Below, one piece after another: positions 10,045-18,219 of a stretch of 64,000 bases of DNA (positions within the stretch are counted from its first letter, which is position 1; each line of letters begins with the position of its first letter). Position numbers and translations under genes: made by a program. The notes beneath the pieces are model-generated. The model was not told where the DNA came from and ran no database searches. It saw only the letters and a program-made list of their open reading frames with translations. This DNA is from Candidatus Zhuqueibacterota bacterium (GTDB lineage: Bacteria > Zhuqueibacterota > Zhuqueibacteria > Residuimicrobiales > Krinioviventaceae): contig JAFGKD010000053.1 of the NCBI GenBank assembly GCA_016928775.1, positions 35,587-99,586 of the forward strand, in the 5' to 3' direction.

Positions 10045-10247
10045 GTTGTCGGCGGCTACAGAAACTGACATCTCCGGCATGGACATTGGGAATAACGTGT
10101 GCGCGTCAAAATTCACCCGCAGGAGCTCTATTCGTCGGGGAATATGCAACCCCGCAGCACTGTTTACAAAAACAACGTTGCATCATATCGTTGATCAATA
10201 AATCCACTATAATTCGGGGAAACCATTAACAGGGAGGTCATGGAACA
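10045..10247 (+). other. Intergenic region with possible -10 box
   Basis: This 203-base gap separates the DHS-like gene from the next membrane-protein gene. A perfect TATAAT lies at 10208-10213, followed by an AGGGAGG Shine-Dalgarno at 10231-10237. No convincing -35 box is at the right distance, so promoter status is tentative. A 62-codon frame starting at 10041 overlaps the previous stop (ATGA) but its composition does not look coding. Confidence 0.35.
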
Positions 10248-11810
10248 TTGGGGAAACGCCAGCGCAGTTTTAGCGAACCGAAATATGAGATTAATTTAGA
10301 GTCGAAGGACAAAGTCCTTATTCGACAGGAAAAAAAGAGTCCGATCTGGAAATTCGTGCTTTTGATGTTGACTGTTGCGTCCATCGCTGTTGTCACGCTG
10401 TTTATCGCCGGATTTGTTTTTAATAGCACGAGTCCCTTTTTCTTTCCATCATCCATCACGATCTCAGTGATGCGTAATATCAACAACAACCGCCTGCCTG
10501 CATCGGAGCTCAAGCGCATCAATATTTATCTTGATGGTCGTACCAGGCCGGCGGCAAAAAAAGTGTTAGTCGATGGGATGGCGATAAAATTTAGAAAAAC
10601 CGGGCAACACATCATCGGTATCGAAAATGTCAATAGCTCAATTGACTCGATAACATTTTGGCATGAACGGCGGGTGCTCGATTCTCTTAATCTGTTTGGC
10701 CAGAAACACTATTCGACCGCACTGTTTCGGGATTTTATCCATCACACCGTCGTCTCGGATCAGGATTTTGAAAAAATACGTTTATTAACGTTCACAAACC
10801 GACAACCACGGCTCCGCAAGCCGCTGCTTTTTTTTCTATCCGACTATGATGAATCATCGATTCTTGTCGATGACGTTGTCGCAGGTGCGAATCTGCAGAA
10901 TAGCACAACACTGTCGCATTCATTTCTGGGAACTTTGCACAAAATCCTGCTGAATTACAGTCCCAATGTTGGTCACTTTTCTGTCGATCAGCGTCGCTTT
11001 TTACGCGACAGCTATTCCATTGATGTGCCGGTTTTGAATCAATTGAGCTGGTTTTCGGATCAGCATCGCTCCGACCGCTTTCAGTACGCTGAAGATATGC
11101 AAAAAACACTCAACAGCTCAATCGTCATTGTTCCCTACATTTTCAAAGACGGCCGAGGCAATGTTTTTGCAAAATGTGTTGCAGCGTTTGCCAACATCGG
11201 TGCGCTTCAATTCGAGCCGATCGAGATTCGACATATTCCCCTAACAGCTAACGACATCTTGTCTGCAAAGGCATCTGTGTTTTCGATAATTCAAGCCTAT
11301 CTCAATTTGTACAATTCATTTTTCCAGTCACGATTACTTGATGAGCCTTTGCTCAACGCTTTTATCAGCGTCTGCAACAGCCAGGCACCGGATGTTGATT
11401 CAATCACCCGGATCGGCGATCGAATTGTGCGCATCACCGCAGTACAAGCAACAAGCATCATCTATACACTGGACGATTTTTTCGCCAAAATTGCCGGTCT
11501 GCAATGTCTCGAACTTTATAACGAATTAGCCGAATTTTGGAAAAATGATCCTTATGCCTTGCAGAGGATAAATCAATTCAATGCGCAGGAACAAGAAGTT
11601 GTACGCGCGATTATAAAATGGTCGCTGGCGCTAAAGGAGAACGAGCACAAATGCGCTGAAAACAACTGGCCGAATCGCGAACAACGATTAGCCTTGTTTA
11701 TGACCATTAAAAAAGTCATTGATCAAACATCGTCCCTCTCGTGGCTGCAAAACGATGCATTGTATGATGTGCTTGTGGCTGAAATCAATAAACTCAACGA
11801 AACCCAATAA
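10248..11810 (+). CDS. Hypothetical membrane-anchored protein
   Basis: The 520-residue protein starts at TTG 10248, ten bases after a strong AGGGAGG. An ATG at 10240 is out of frame. A basic cytoplasmic N-terminus of about 33 residues is followed by one membrane helix (about 34-57, FVLLMLTVASIAVVTLFIAGF). The remaining 460 residues should face the periplasm. I recognise no catalytic motif. A beta-rich N-terminal part (IYLDGRTRPAAKKVLVDG) resembles small sandwich domains, and the C-terminal part looks helical. The gene ends four bases before the next one, so the two are probably made together as an envelope pair. Confidence 0.7.
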   Translation: MGKRQRSFSEPKYEINLESKDKVLIRQEKKSPIWKFVLLMLTVASIAVVTLFIAGFVFNSTSPFFFPSSITISVMRNINNNRLPASELKRINIYLDGRTRPAAKKVLVDGMAIKFRKTGQHIIGIENVNSSIDSITFWHERRVLDSLNLFGQKHYSTALFRDFIHHTVVSDQDFEKIRLLTFTNRQPRLRKPLLFFLSDYDESSILVDDVVAGANLQNSTTLSHSFLGTLHKILLNYSPNVGHFSVDQRRFLRDSYSIDVPVLNQLSWFSDQHRSDRFQYAEDMQKTLNSSIVIVPYIFKDGRGNVFAKCVAAFANIGALQFEPIEIRHIPLTANDILSAKASVFSIIQAYLNLYNSFFQSRLLDEPLLNAFISVCNSQAPDVDSITRIGDRIVRITAVQATSIIYTLDDFFAKIAGLQCLELYNELAEFWKNDPYALQRINQFNAQEQEVVRAIIKWSLALKENEHKCAENNWPNREQRLALFMTIKKVIDQTSSLSWLQNDALYDVLVAEINKLNETQ

Positions 11811-11814
11811 GCTT

Positions 11815-13362
11815 ATGCGACACATATATTTGACACTGGTGTTCATCGCGTCAGTCTCGACAATAGTCGGCGCTGTTGCGGTGCAAGGCACTCTTATCAC
11901 CCAGATCAAGGGAATCACGGAGAATGTCACGATTCGTGCCTCATCCAATCCTGATGTTCTCAGAAGACCCGGAGCGGATGGAACGTACACTATTCCGACC
12001 AGCTCGTTAGCGCAAGATTACATCCTTGTCGCCCCGGAAGCGGGTGATGACAATCTGTACTCACCCCGTATCATCAAGGCAAACGCTATCGGAACCGACA
12101 CGCTGTATATCATTCCGCCGACAAATCAAACCGTAACGATCATTGTCGACAACAAAACAAACAGGGAATTCTCGTTTCTTGCTGATAAATGCATCATTTT
12201 GAATGAAATGGTAACATCTGAAAAGGATTATGAGCTCGAAGTGATACCACATCGATCTCCAACGCCAACACTCCTGATCGCCGGCATCAGCGCGGGATAT
12301 CCGGCTGTTGTCAAATCAGTGAATATTGATCCGGTGCAATTGCGCGGCTACTTGGAGATCGAGCCGCAGGATATCGGTTTGCCACCCGCGCGGGCCGAGC
12401 AAACCAGACAACGAGCGACACCTCTCCCACCACTCCCGGTTGATGACGAATCCCGGGTATATGAGAGAGCGCCGCGCCAAATAGAGGAACAGATTCGTTC
12501 TTCATCAGAGGCGGCCGTCACGCCATCCAAGCCACCATCAGAGGAGGTAAAAAGCAGCGAATCCTTTCAGAGCTATTCAATGACACCATCTCGGCCACAC
12601 TCGGAACAGATGCAACGAGAAGTCAAAGAGCGCTCAATAGAAAAAATGCAAGCTGCTTACTATTTTTCCGACCGCTTTGTTCTCAAGGACCGTGAAAACA
12701 GCTCGCTGGCCGTCCGAGGAACCTATGACTATTTTCCGAACACCTCGGAAACAACTCAGATTTTTCATTACGGCCTCGACCTATACAATATCAAGATTTT
12801 AAAAAAATACTTTGATCTCAGCTTATCGACCTCCAACTGGGATCAAATCGATGACATGTATTATCGTGGCTCTCTCACCTGGCATCATTCGCCGTATGCA
12901 TCCATTGATGTCGCGTACAAGTCTGCCCAAAATAGCACGTGGTACCAGCAGTATGATGTTGCACAAACATCAGTGGGGGTGAACGGTTATTATAAAAGCC
13001 GGAGTACGGTTTTTCAATTCGGCGTTGGCGTTCGGTTTCAGGTTGATTATGGGGATTTTAATGTCTATTTCACGGATGTGGTGGAGAAGAAATATCGCTA
13101 TCTGCAATCAATTTACCTCCTCGGCAGCACCAGTATTGGGCAAACAACGGCTTCATTTATGGCTGGCTTGATCAACGAGGCTGCTTATGCTTCGGTTTCT
13201 GTATTGCTTTTTCGACATGTCGGCATCAATTATACTTTTAAAAATGTGAGCGGGGACAATACAAATTTTACGCCGCTGGAAAAAGAGTTAGCGCACAAAA
13301 TTTCGCTTTATGTTAACTTTACTCTCAAAAACAGAAACGTAAAAACCGGGCAGCTACAATAA
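11815..13362 (+). CDS. Hypothetical secreted protein, probable outer-membrane beta-barrel
   Basis: I place the start at ATG 11815 (515 residues), giving a clean signal peptide (LTLVFIASVSTIVGAVA). The longer in-frame start would overlap the previous gene by about 90 bases. The protein has three parts: a beta-rich N-terminal domain (about 25-190); a low-complexity Pro/Ser/Glu linker (about 195-275, with repeats like PSKPPSEE and PSRPHSEQ); and a C-terminal region of alternating aromatic strands (YYRGSLTWHHSPYASIDVAYKS, STVFQFGVGVRFQV) ending in a hydrophobic strand. That pattern fits an outer-membrane barrel. It pairs with the upstream inner-membrane-anchored protein. Function unknown. Confidence 0.7.
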   Translation: MRHIYLTLVFIASVSTIVGAVAVQGTLITQIKGITENVTIRASSNPDVLRRPGADGTYTIPTSSLAQDYILVAPEAGDDNLYSPRIIKANAIGTDTLYIIPPTNQTVTIIVDNKTNREFSFLADKCIILNEMVTSEKDYELEVIPHRSPTPTLLIAGISAGYPAVVKSVNIDPVQLRGYLEIEPQDIGLPPARAEQTRQRATPLPPLPVDDESRVYERAPRQIEEQIRSSSEAAVTPSKPPSEEVKSSESFQSYSMTPSRPHSEQMQREVKERSIEKMQAAYYFSDRFVLKDRENSSLAVRGTYDYFPNTSETTQIFHYGLDLYNIKILKKYFDLSLSTSNWDQIDDMYYRGSLTWHHSPYASIDVAYKSAQNSTWYQQYDVAQTSVGVNGYYKSRSTVFQFGVGVRFQVDYGDFNVYFTDVVEKKYRYLQSIYLLGSTSIGQTTASFMAGLINEAAYASVSVLLFRHVGINYTFKNVSGDNTNFTPLEKELAHKISLYVNFTLKNRNVKTGQLQ

Positions 13363-13376
13363 CTCTCCTCAGATTG

Positions 13377-13397
13377 GCCGCCTCCTCATCAGGCGGC
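13377..13397. terminator. Hairpin between convergent genes
   Basis: A perfect 7-bp stem GCCGCCT/AGGCGGC with a 7-base loop lies between the two convergent 3' ends and overlaps the last codons of the minus-strand gene. No T-run follows on either strand, so termination strength is uncertain. Confidence 0.4.
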
Positions 13398-15167
13398 TTC
13401 GCCATCGACGCGCATTATTTCCTTGCGTGAGCCTTTCACTTTGGCTGGAATCCCCATGGCTATGGAATAGGGTGGAATATCTTTGGTCACCACCGAGCCC
13501 GCACCGATGACGCTGCCCGTGCCAATGGTGACGCCATCCAGCACTTTGACGTCCATACCGAGCCAGACATCATCTTCAATTGTCACACCGCCACGGCTGT
13601 CATAGCCCTGCCGCATGATCGGCACGTCGGTGCGATCATAGTTATGCTGAGCGCCGCCCACGTAGCAGTTCGCCGCCAACAGCACATGCCGGCCAATTTT
13701 GATCTGCGACGTTGTGCCCAGACGGCAATTGGCGCCAATGTTGGAAAAATCCCCGATTTCGATAAACCCCTCGCGCGTGCCGAGTACAGTGCCGCGCCCA
13801 AGGAGCACTTCATTGCCCAGAGCAATCCCCGAATCACCATTTCCCTGTGCACTGAGTTTGCAAAATTCATCAATAACACATTTATTCCCGATCGAAATTT
13901 TCGGGCTGTGCTGAAGCGTGATACTGCGGCCAAAGACGGTTCCCTTGCCGACACTTTTAAAAAGGGCTGGATAAAGCATATTGCGAAAAAAATACCCCAA
14001 AATTCCTGGAAGATAGCCACAGAACAGGGTGATCAATTCGATTTTTAAAAGCACGAACAAGCTGCCCGAACCGATTTGTATCTCCTGATATTTTTTTAAT
14101 GGTGATTTGCGCTGGCGCATGATATCTTCAAAGCTGCTAAAATATTGAACATCACCTCTAACGTCATTTTTATCAATGTGATGTGTGATATTATCTCCAA
14201 CAATTTCGCTCTTGACATGAATTCCCAATGTTGAATAATAAAATCCGCCGACAACACCGGCAACAAGTGCTTTGGCGCGCAACAGCAGGGCCACCGAGAG
14301 GCCAACTGCACCGGGAATGCCCATACGCCCGAATACAAAAAAGTAGGCGCCTTCCGCGAGGCCGATGCCACCGATGGATATGGGAATCATTGTGATGACC
14401 ATGACGATCGGAGTAATGATCAAAGCATCCAAAAAAGTGATCGGAGCCCGGAATGCCAGTGCACTGGCGTAAACATTCACCACCGCCAATATATAAAACA
14501 AAAACGAGTTGACTATGGCGAACGTAAAAGCACTCGTGTTGTTCTTGAGAGAGAGCGTCGCTTTTTGAAATTTTCCGAGTTTTACAAATACCTTTTGAGC
14601 GGCACTAATCCTGACACGACGTGAAAACCAGTGCAATATTTTTGGATTCAAAATCGTGATCAGAATCGATAGATAGCCTACAAGGCAGATCATCAGCGCC
14701 ACAGTCAGCCAAACGCTCCACAATTGTCGCAGCGCCAGCCCAAAAGCGAGAATAGCCATAAACAGCAATACCGACAGACCGGTGAACCGTTCAACAAATA
14801 CCGAAGAAAAGGCTTCAGCCGGTCTTTCCGTCGATTTTCCCAGCGCATACGCGCGCACCACATCGCCCCCCACATTGGTTGGCAATACGCTGTTGAAAAA
14901 ATAGCCGACAATATAGAGCCAAAAGCATCTGAGGATTGATACTCTGATCGCCAGGGCTTTGAGGATTACTTGCCACTTCCAGGCACTGACAAAAACGAGG
15001 ATCGGCGTCATCACAATGGAAATGAGCAGAAAGCGTATGTCCGTTTGCTTGAGTGTGCCCCATATTTGATTCAAACCGGCCTTGTAAAAGACATAGCTAA
15101 CAAGCGTCAGGCTTACAGCAATGCGCGCATAAAAATTGAATCCCCTTTTTTTGCGATTTAGCCGCAT
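13389..15167 (-). CDS. Flippase-like (LPG-synthase TM) / hexapeptide acyltransferase fusion
   Basis: The 592-residue protein joins two families. Residues about 1-320 carry roughly eight membrane helices and the motifs YIVGYFFNSVLPTNVGGDVVRA and MIPISIGGIGLAEG typical of the lysylphosphatidylglycerol-synthase TM (AglD/YbhN-like) family. Residues about 390-585 form a left-handed beta-helix acyltransferase: hexapeptide repeats, catalytic His in GGAQHNYDR, and the C-terminal signature GSVIGAGSVVTKDIPPYSIAMGIPA, as in WcaF-type O-acetyltransferases. The fusion could tie acetyl decoration to a membrane step of polysaccharide export, but this is inference. It is the last gene of the EPS operon, three bases after the pyruvyltransferase gene. 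Confidence 0.88.
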   Translation of the reverse strand: MRLNRKKRGFNFYARIAVSLTLVSYVFYKAGLNQIWGTLKQTDIRFLLISIVMTPILVFVSAWKWQVILKALAIRVSILRCFWLYIVGYFFNSVLPTNVGGDVVRAYALGKSTERPAEAFSSVFVERFTGLSVLLFMAILAFGLALRQLWSVWLTVALMICLVGYLSILITILNPKILHWFSRRVRISAAQKVFVKLGKFQKATLSLKNNTSAFTFAIVNSFLFYILAVVNVYASALAFRAPITFLDALIITPIVMVITMIPISIGGIGLAEGAYFFVFGRMGIPGAVGLSVALLLRAKALVAGVVGGFYYSTLGIHVKSEIVGDNITHHIDKNDVRGDVQYFSSFEDIMRQRKSPLKKYQEIQIGSGSLFVLLKIELITLFCGYLPGILGYFFRNMLYPALFKSVGKGTVFGRSITLQHSPKISIGNKCVIDEFCKLSAQGNGDSGIALGNEVLLGRGTVLGTREGFIEIGDFSNIGANCRLGTTSQIKIGRHVLLAANCYVGGAQHNYDRTDVPIMRQGYDSRGGVTIEDDVWLGMDVKVLDGVTIGTGSVIGAGSVVTKDIPPYSIAMGIPAKVKGSRKEIMRVDGEAA

Positions 15168-15170
15168 ATT

Positions 15171-16361
15171 TTATTTATCCGATTGAACGCGCAAATAGGG
15201 GCGCAAGTGAGCTGCTGCCTGGTGAGCTTTGGCCTTTTCTTTAAGCAATAGTGGCACCATTTCATTTTTTAATCCCTCGCGATTCTCATAGGATCGAACG
15301 ATTAAATCGACATATCTTTGTACGGACAAATCTCGAAACGCTAACAAATTTTTCTCCAGGCCGATCGTGCGCATGTAACCGCGATTTTTTGGATAGGTGA
15401 TGATACCGACCGGCACCGTGCCCATAGCTGACGACAGGATGAGAGAGTGCGTGCGCATGCCAACAAACAGCTCGAGACGTTTCAGGACCGAGCAGATTTC
15501 CTGGTAATTATACTTTTTATTTGTCACCAGACGGATCCTGTTTTTGTGCTTAATTTTGGCCATGACTTTGCCGGCAATGCGCATATCCATATGTTGTGTT
15601 TCGACAAAAATGACATCAACATCCAGGGTGTCAATGACAGCATCAACGGTCTCCGCATAGAGATCAATCAGATTATTCCGGCCAAATGAAAAACCGTCGC
15701 TTCTCACGAATGCGTCCACATAACTGTTCACATTAAAGCCAATAGCCGGCCTGTCGCTCTGAAAAAGACGTTCCTTCTCGGAAATCCGGGTCAGCTGTTT
15801 TTCGCCAGCTGCTTCGGCGTTGAGCGCGCAGTCCGCACCCTCGATTATTTTGGGATGCTCAAAGCCCAGATTCTGCAAAAGCTCAACAGATTCTCTATCG
15901 CGCAAAATCAATGCCTCGGCACTATCGATCACGGCTTTGAGCGCCCGCTTTCCGGCTTCTGTACGAGCGGGACCGAGACTGCTGTTGTACAACACCACTG
16001 GAATACCGCGTTTTTTCGCGACCGGCAATATTTGCGCAAGTGTCCATAAATAGTTATAAAGTGGATTGTATAATTTGCGATCAAATAAAATCGCATCCGT
16101 CACCAGGACAAGATCGGCTTGCAAAATCGTTTTTAATGTTGGTAGACCCAAGATCTTTACGCTCATGTTCCAGGGCAAAAGGCCAACGGCGTTCACGCCA
16201 TACTGCGCAAAAGTCGTACGGACAAATTTTGGATTGATTGTGGGAATATAAAACTCGACGCGTTTATAGCACGTCGAAATATCCTTCAATAGACAGCCTA
16301 AAATAGCCGCATCACCGGCATTGCGGCCGGAATTATTTCCAATAACGGCAATTTTTTTCAT
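15171..16361 (-). CDS. Polysaccharide pyruvyltransferase family protein
   Basis: I start at ATG 16361 (396 residues; MKKIAVIGNNSGRNAGDAAILG), which overlaps the stop of the upstream epimerase in an ATGA. A longer in-frame start at 16403 would intrude into that gene. The GDAAILG motif near the N-terminus and the C-terminal region FVGMRTHSLILSSAMGTVPVGI are hallmarks of the CsaB/WcaK-like family. This family adds pyruvyl ketals from phosphoenolpyruvate to sugars of EPS or cell-wall polymers, or acts as a related GT-B-like transferase. It is embedded in the EPS operon. Family is clear; acceptor sugar unknown. Confidence 0.9.
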   Translation of the reverse strand: MKKIAVIGNNSGRNAGDAAILGCLLKDISTCYKRVEFYIPTINPKFVRTTFAQYGVNAVGLLPWNMSVKILGLPTLKTILQADLVLVTDAILFDRKLYNPLYNYLWTLAQILPVAKKRGIPVVLYNSSLGPARTEAGKRALKAVIDSAEALILRDRESVELLQNLGFEHPKIIEGADCALNAEAAGEKQLTRISEKERLFQSDRPAIGFNVNSYVDAFVRSDGFSFGRNNLIDLYAETVDAVIDTLDVDVIFVETQHMDMRIAGKVMAKIKHKNRIRLVTNKKYNYQEICSVLKRLELFVGMRTHSLILSSAMGTVPVGIITYPKNRGYMRTIGLEKNLLAFRDLSVQRYVDLIVRSYENREGLKNEMVPLLLKEKAKAHQAAAHLRPYLRVQSDK

Positions 16362-17356
16362 GAGGGTGTTCTCTTGTCTAAAAATCCTTTTTCGATGTAC
16401 CATTCCGCCGTGTGATGGATTCCATCCTGCATATTCACCCGAGGCGTATACCCAAGTTCAGCTTTTGCTTTTGAAATGTCAAAAGCGCGATCGTGCGTAA
16501 AGATATGAACGCGCCGCGGGAAAATAGGCGGCTCGACCCGAAGTGGAACACAGATCTTTTCGCACACATATGCGGCTATTTCCAGTGGCCACACCGGCAA
16601 CTTCCACCTGGGGGCGGGTACGCCAAGCTCTTTGGCCACAAGTGCGGCAAAGTCTTTGAGCGTTGTATAGTGTTCACCTGCAATGATAAAAGTTTGTCCA
16701 ATGGCCGCCGGATTTTCAGCCGCAAGACGAAAACCTTCAACCGTATCCGTCACAAAGGTGAGATGATAAAGAACCTCGCCGCTACCAAACAGCAAAAACC
16801 GTTGTTTTTGCACAGAACTGTAGAGCTTGAGCATGCGGGTATCGCCGGGACCGTAAATACCAACGGGACGAACGATGGTGACCGGCAGACCTTTCTCCTG
16901 ATAAAAACGGAGCGTCAGTTTTTCGCCTTCGTATTTGGATTGCTGATAAACATCTTCCGGCTGTATTGGCGCATCTTCATTCGCCGGTGGACTTTTAATA
17001 TGGCCGTGTACGCCGCACGTACTGCAGTGCAAAAAGCGTTTGACACCAGCATCGACCGCTGCTTGCAGCATATGCTCCGTGCCCTTGACATTGATGTCCC
17101 AATACACGTTATCCGGGACATTCGCGCTTCGATACAGGGCGGCGATGTGAAAAACAACATCAACGCCCTGCACTGCTTCGTGAACCTGGTTTTTGTGTCG
17201 AAGATCACCAAAAGAATATTCAACGGGCAGGTCTTTCAGAACAGATATATTACTATCAGGTCGAACAAAAACGCGCACATTGTAGCCATGTTCCAACAAG
17301 TTTTTGACCATATAGCTGCCGGTAAATCCGGAGGCGCCTGTCACCAATGCTTTCAT
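16358..17356 (-). CDS. NAD(P)-dependent epimerase/reductase (extended SDR)
   Basis: The start is ATG 17356 (332 residues; MKALVTGASGFTGSYMVKNL), 20 bases after the methyltransferase stop. The nucleotide-binding motif GASGFTGS, catalytic YQQSK (YxxxK) and HCSTCGVHG (Ser) identify an extended SDR. The sequence leans toward the dihydroflavonol-reductase/HpnA-like branch more than GalE, with VRPVGIYGPGDTR after the active site. It probably modifies a nucleotide sugar or lipid-linked sugar for the EPS. It shares a 4-base stop/start overlap with the following pyruvyltransferase gene. Substrate not predictable. Confidence 0.86.
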   Translation of the reverse strand: MKALVTGASGFTGSYMVKNLLEHGYNVRVFVRPDSNISVLKDLPVEYSFGDLRHKNQVHEAVQGVDVVFHIAALYRSANVPDNVYWDINVKGTEHMLQAAVDAGVKRFLHCSTCGVHGHIKSPPANEDAPIQPEDVYQQSKYEGEKLTLRFYQEKGLPVTIVRPVGIYGPGDTRMLKLYSSVQKQRFLLFGSGEVLYHLTFVTDTVEGFRLAAENPAAIGQTFIIAGEHYTTLKDFAALVAKELGVPAPRWKLPVWPLEIAAYVCEKICVPLRVEPPIFPRRVHIFTHDRAFDISKAKAELGYTPRVNMQDGIHHTAEWYIEKGFLDKRTPS

Positions 17357-17376
17357 GCTGTCGCTATTCCAGTAGT

Positions 17377-18198
17377 TTATTTTTGTGCCACCACGCATAT
17401 CGCGTGGCCAAAATGTTTGCGAATAAAAGTCGGGAGTAAATTATACGCGGGTACAAATACAAGATTGAACAATCCAGCTAAGAAACCGTGACGCGGTGTA
17501 GTGGTGGCTTTAATATAGTCCAAAAAAATATCAACATTTTTGAATGCGGCAAAGAGCTCGCGGAGATTTTGCTTGTCATACAAACGGGTGATCGGTGCAT
17601 CTTCATGGGAAAATTCAAAATTTACCTTGCCGAGTTTGGTGAGGAAAATCTTCCACGAATATTTATAATACAAGGTGATCACTGCTTCTCCGCCGGGTTT
17701 AAGTATGCGATAGACTTCGGACACTGCCTGTTGCGTGCTTTCGGTTTGATGCAGTACGCCCAAAGACGCGACAACATTAAAACTGTTGTCATCAAAAGGT
17801 AGCTCTTCTGCGCTGCCGTGCTTGAAATCGGCCTCGAGTTTGTTGTGCTCGAAATTTTTTTGCGCCAACTCGAGTGCCGCGGCAGACAAATCCAGTCCGG
17901 TCGGACGCATACCACAACGCGCCCAATGCAACAGCTCCCATCCGGCGCCACAGCCGACTTCAAGCACAGTACCGCCCGGGTACTTGGCCGCTTCTTTTTC
18001 GATCAATTGATAACGATGCGGGTAGTTTTTTTTGATAAAAGCACTCACTGTTTCAAAAAACTCAGCGGTGCCAATTTTGCGCGGATCGCCCGTCCAAAAC
18101 TGCGTTGTATTGACGTTATCCGTCCAATATTTTTGCACCTGCTCAATTGTTTTATTGTCACTACCTTTCCACAAGTATGTGCCAATGGTATCCGCCAT
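17377..18198 (-). CDS. Class I SAM-dependent methyltransferase
   Basis: The 273-residue protein has the methyltransferase fold: motif I VLEVGCGAGWELLHWA, acidic motif LDLSAAAL, motif II NVVASLGVLHQT and motif III LKPGGEAVITL. The UbiE/Coq5-like arrangement is typical of enzymes that methylate sugars or lipids in EPS clusters. It has a hydrophobic C-terminal region (LFNLVFVPAYNLLPTFI) that might attach to the membrane. It is spaced 21 bases from glpD and 20 from the following epimerase. Target unknown; O-methylation of a sugar in the repeat unit is a reasonable guess. Confidence 0.88.
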   Translation of the reverse strand: MADTIGTYLWKGSDNKTIEQVQKYWTDNVNTTQFWTGDPRKIGTAEFFETVSAFIKKNYPHRYQLIEKEAAKYPGGTVLEVGCGAGWELLHWARCGMRPTGLDLSAAALELAQKNFEHNKLEADFKHGSAEELPFDDNSFNVVASLGVLHQTESTQQAVSEVYRILKPGGEAVITLYYKYSWKIFLTKLGKVNFEFSHEDAPITRLYDKQNLRELFAAFKNVDIFLDYIKATTTPRHGFLAGLFNLVFVPAYNLLPTFIRKHFGHAICVVAQK

Positions 18199-18219
18199 TT
18201 TCTCACCTGTAATTATTAT

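Noticed and set aside
10041..10229. 62-codon gene overlapping the DHS-like gene stop by ATGA
   Set aside because: Composition is not coding-like, there is no recognisable motif, and the next gene has its own strong Shine-Dalgarno later in the same stretch.
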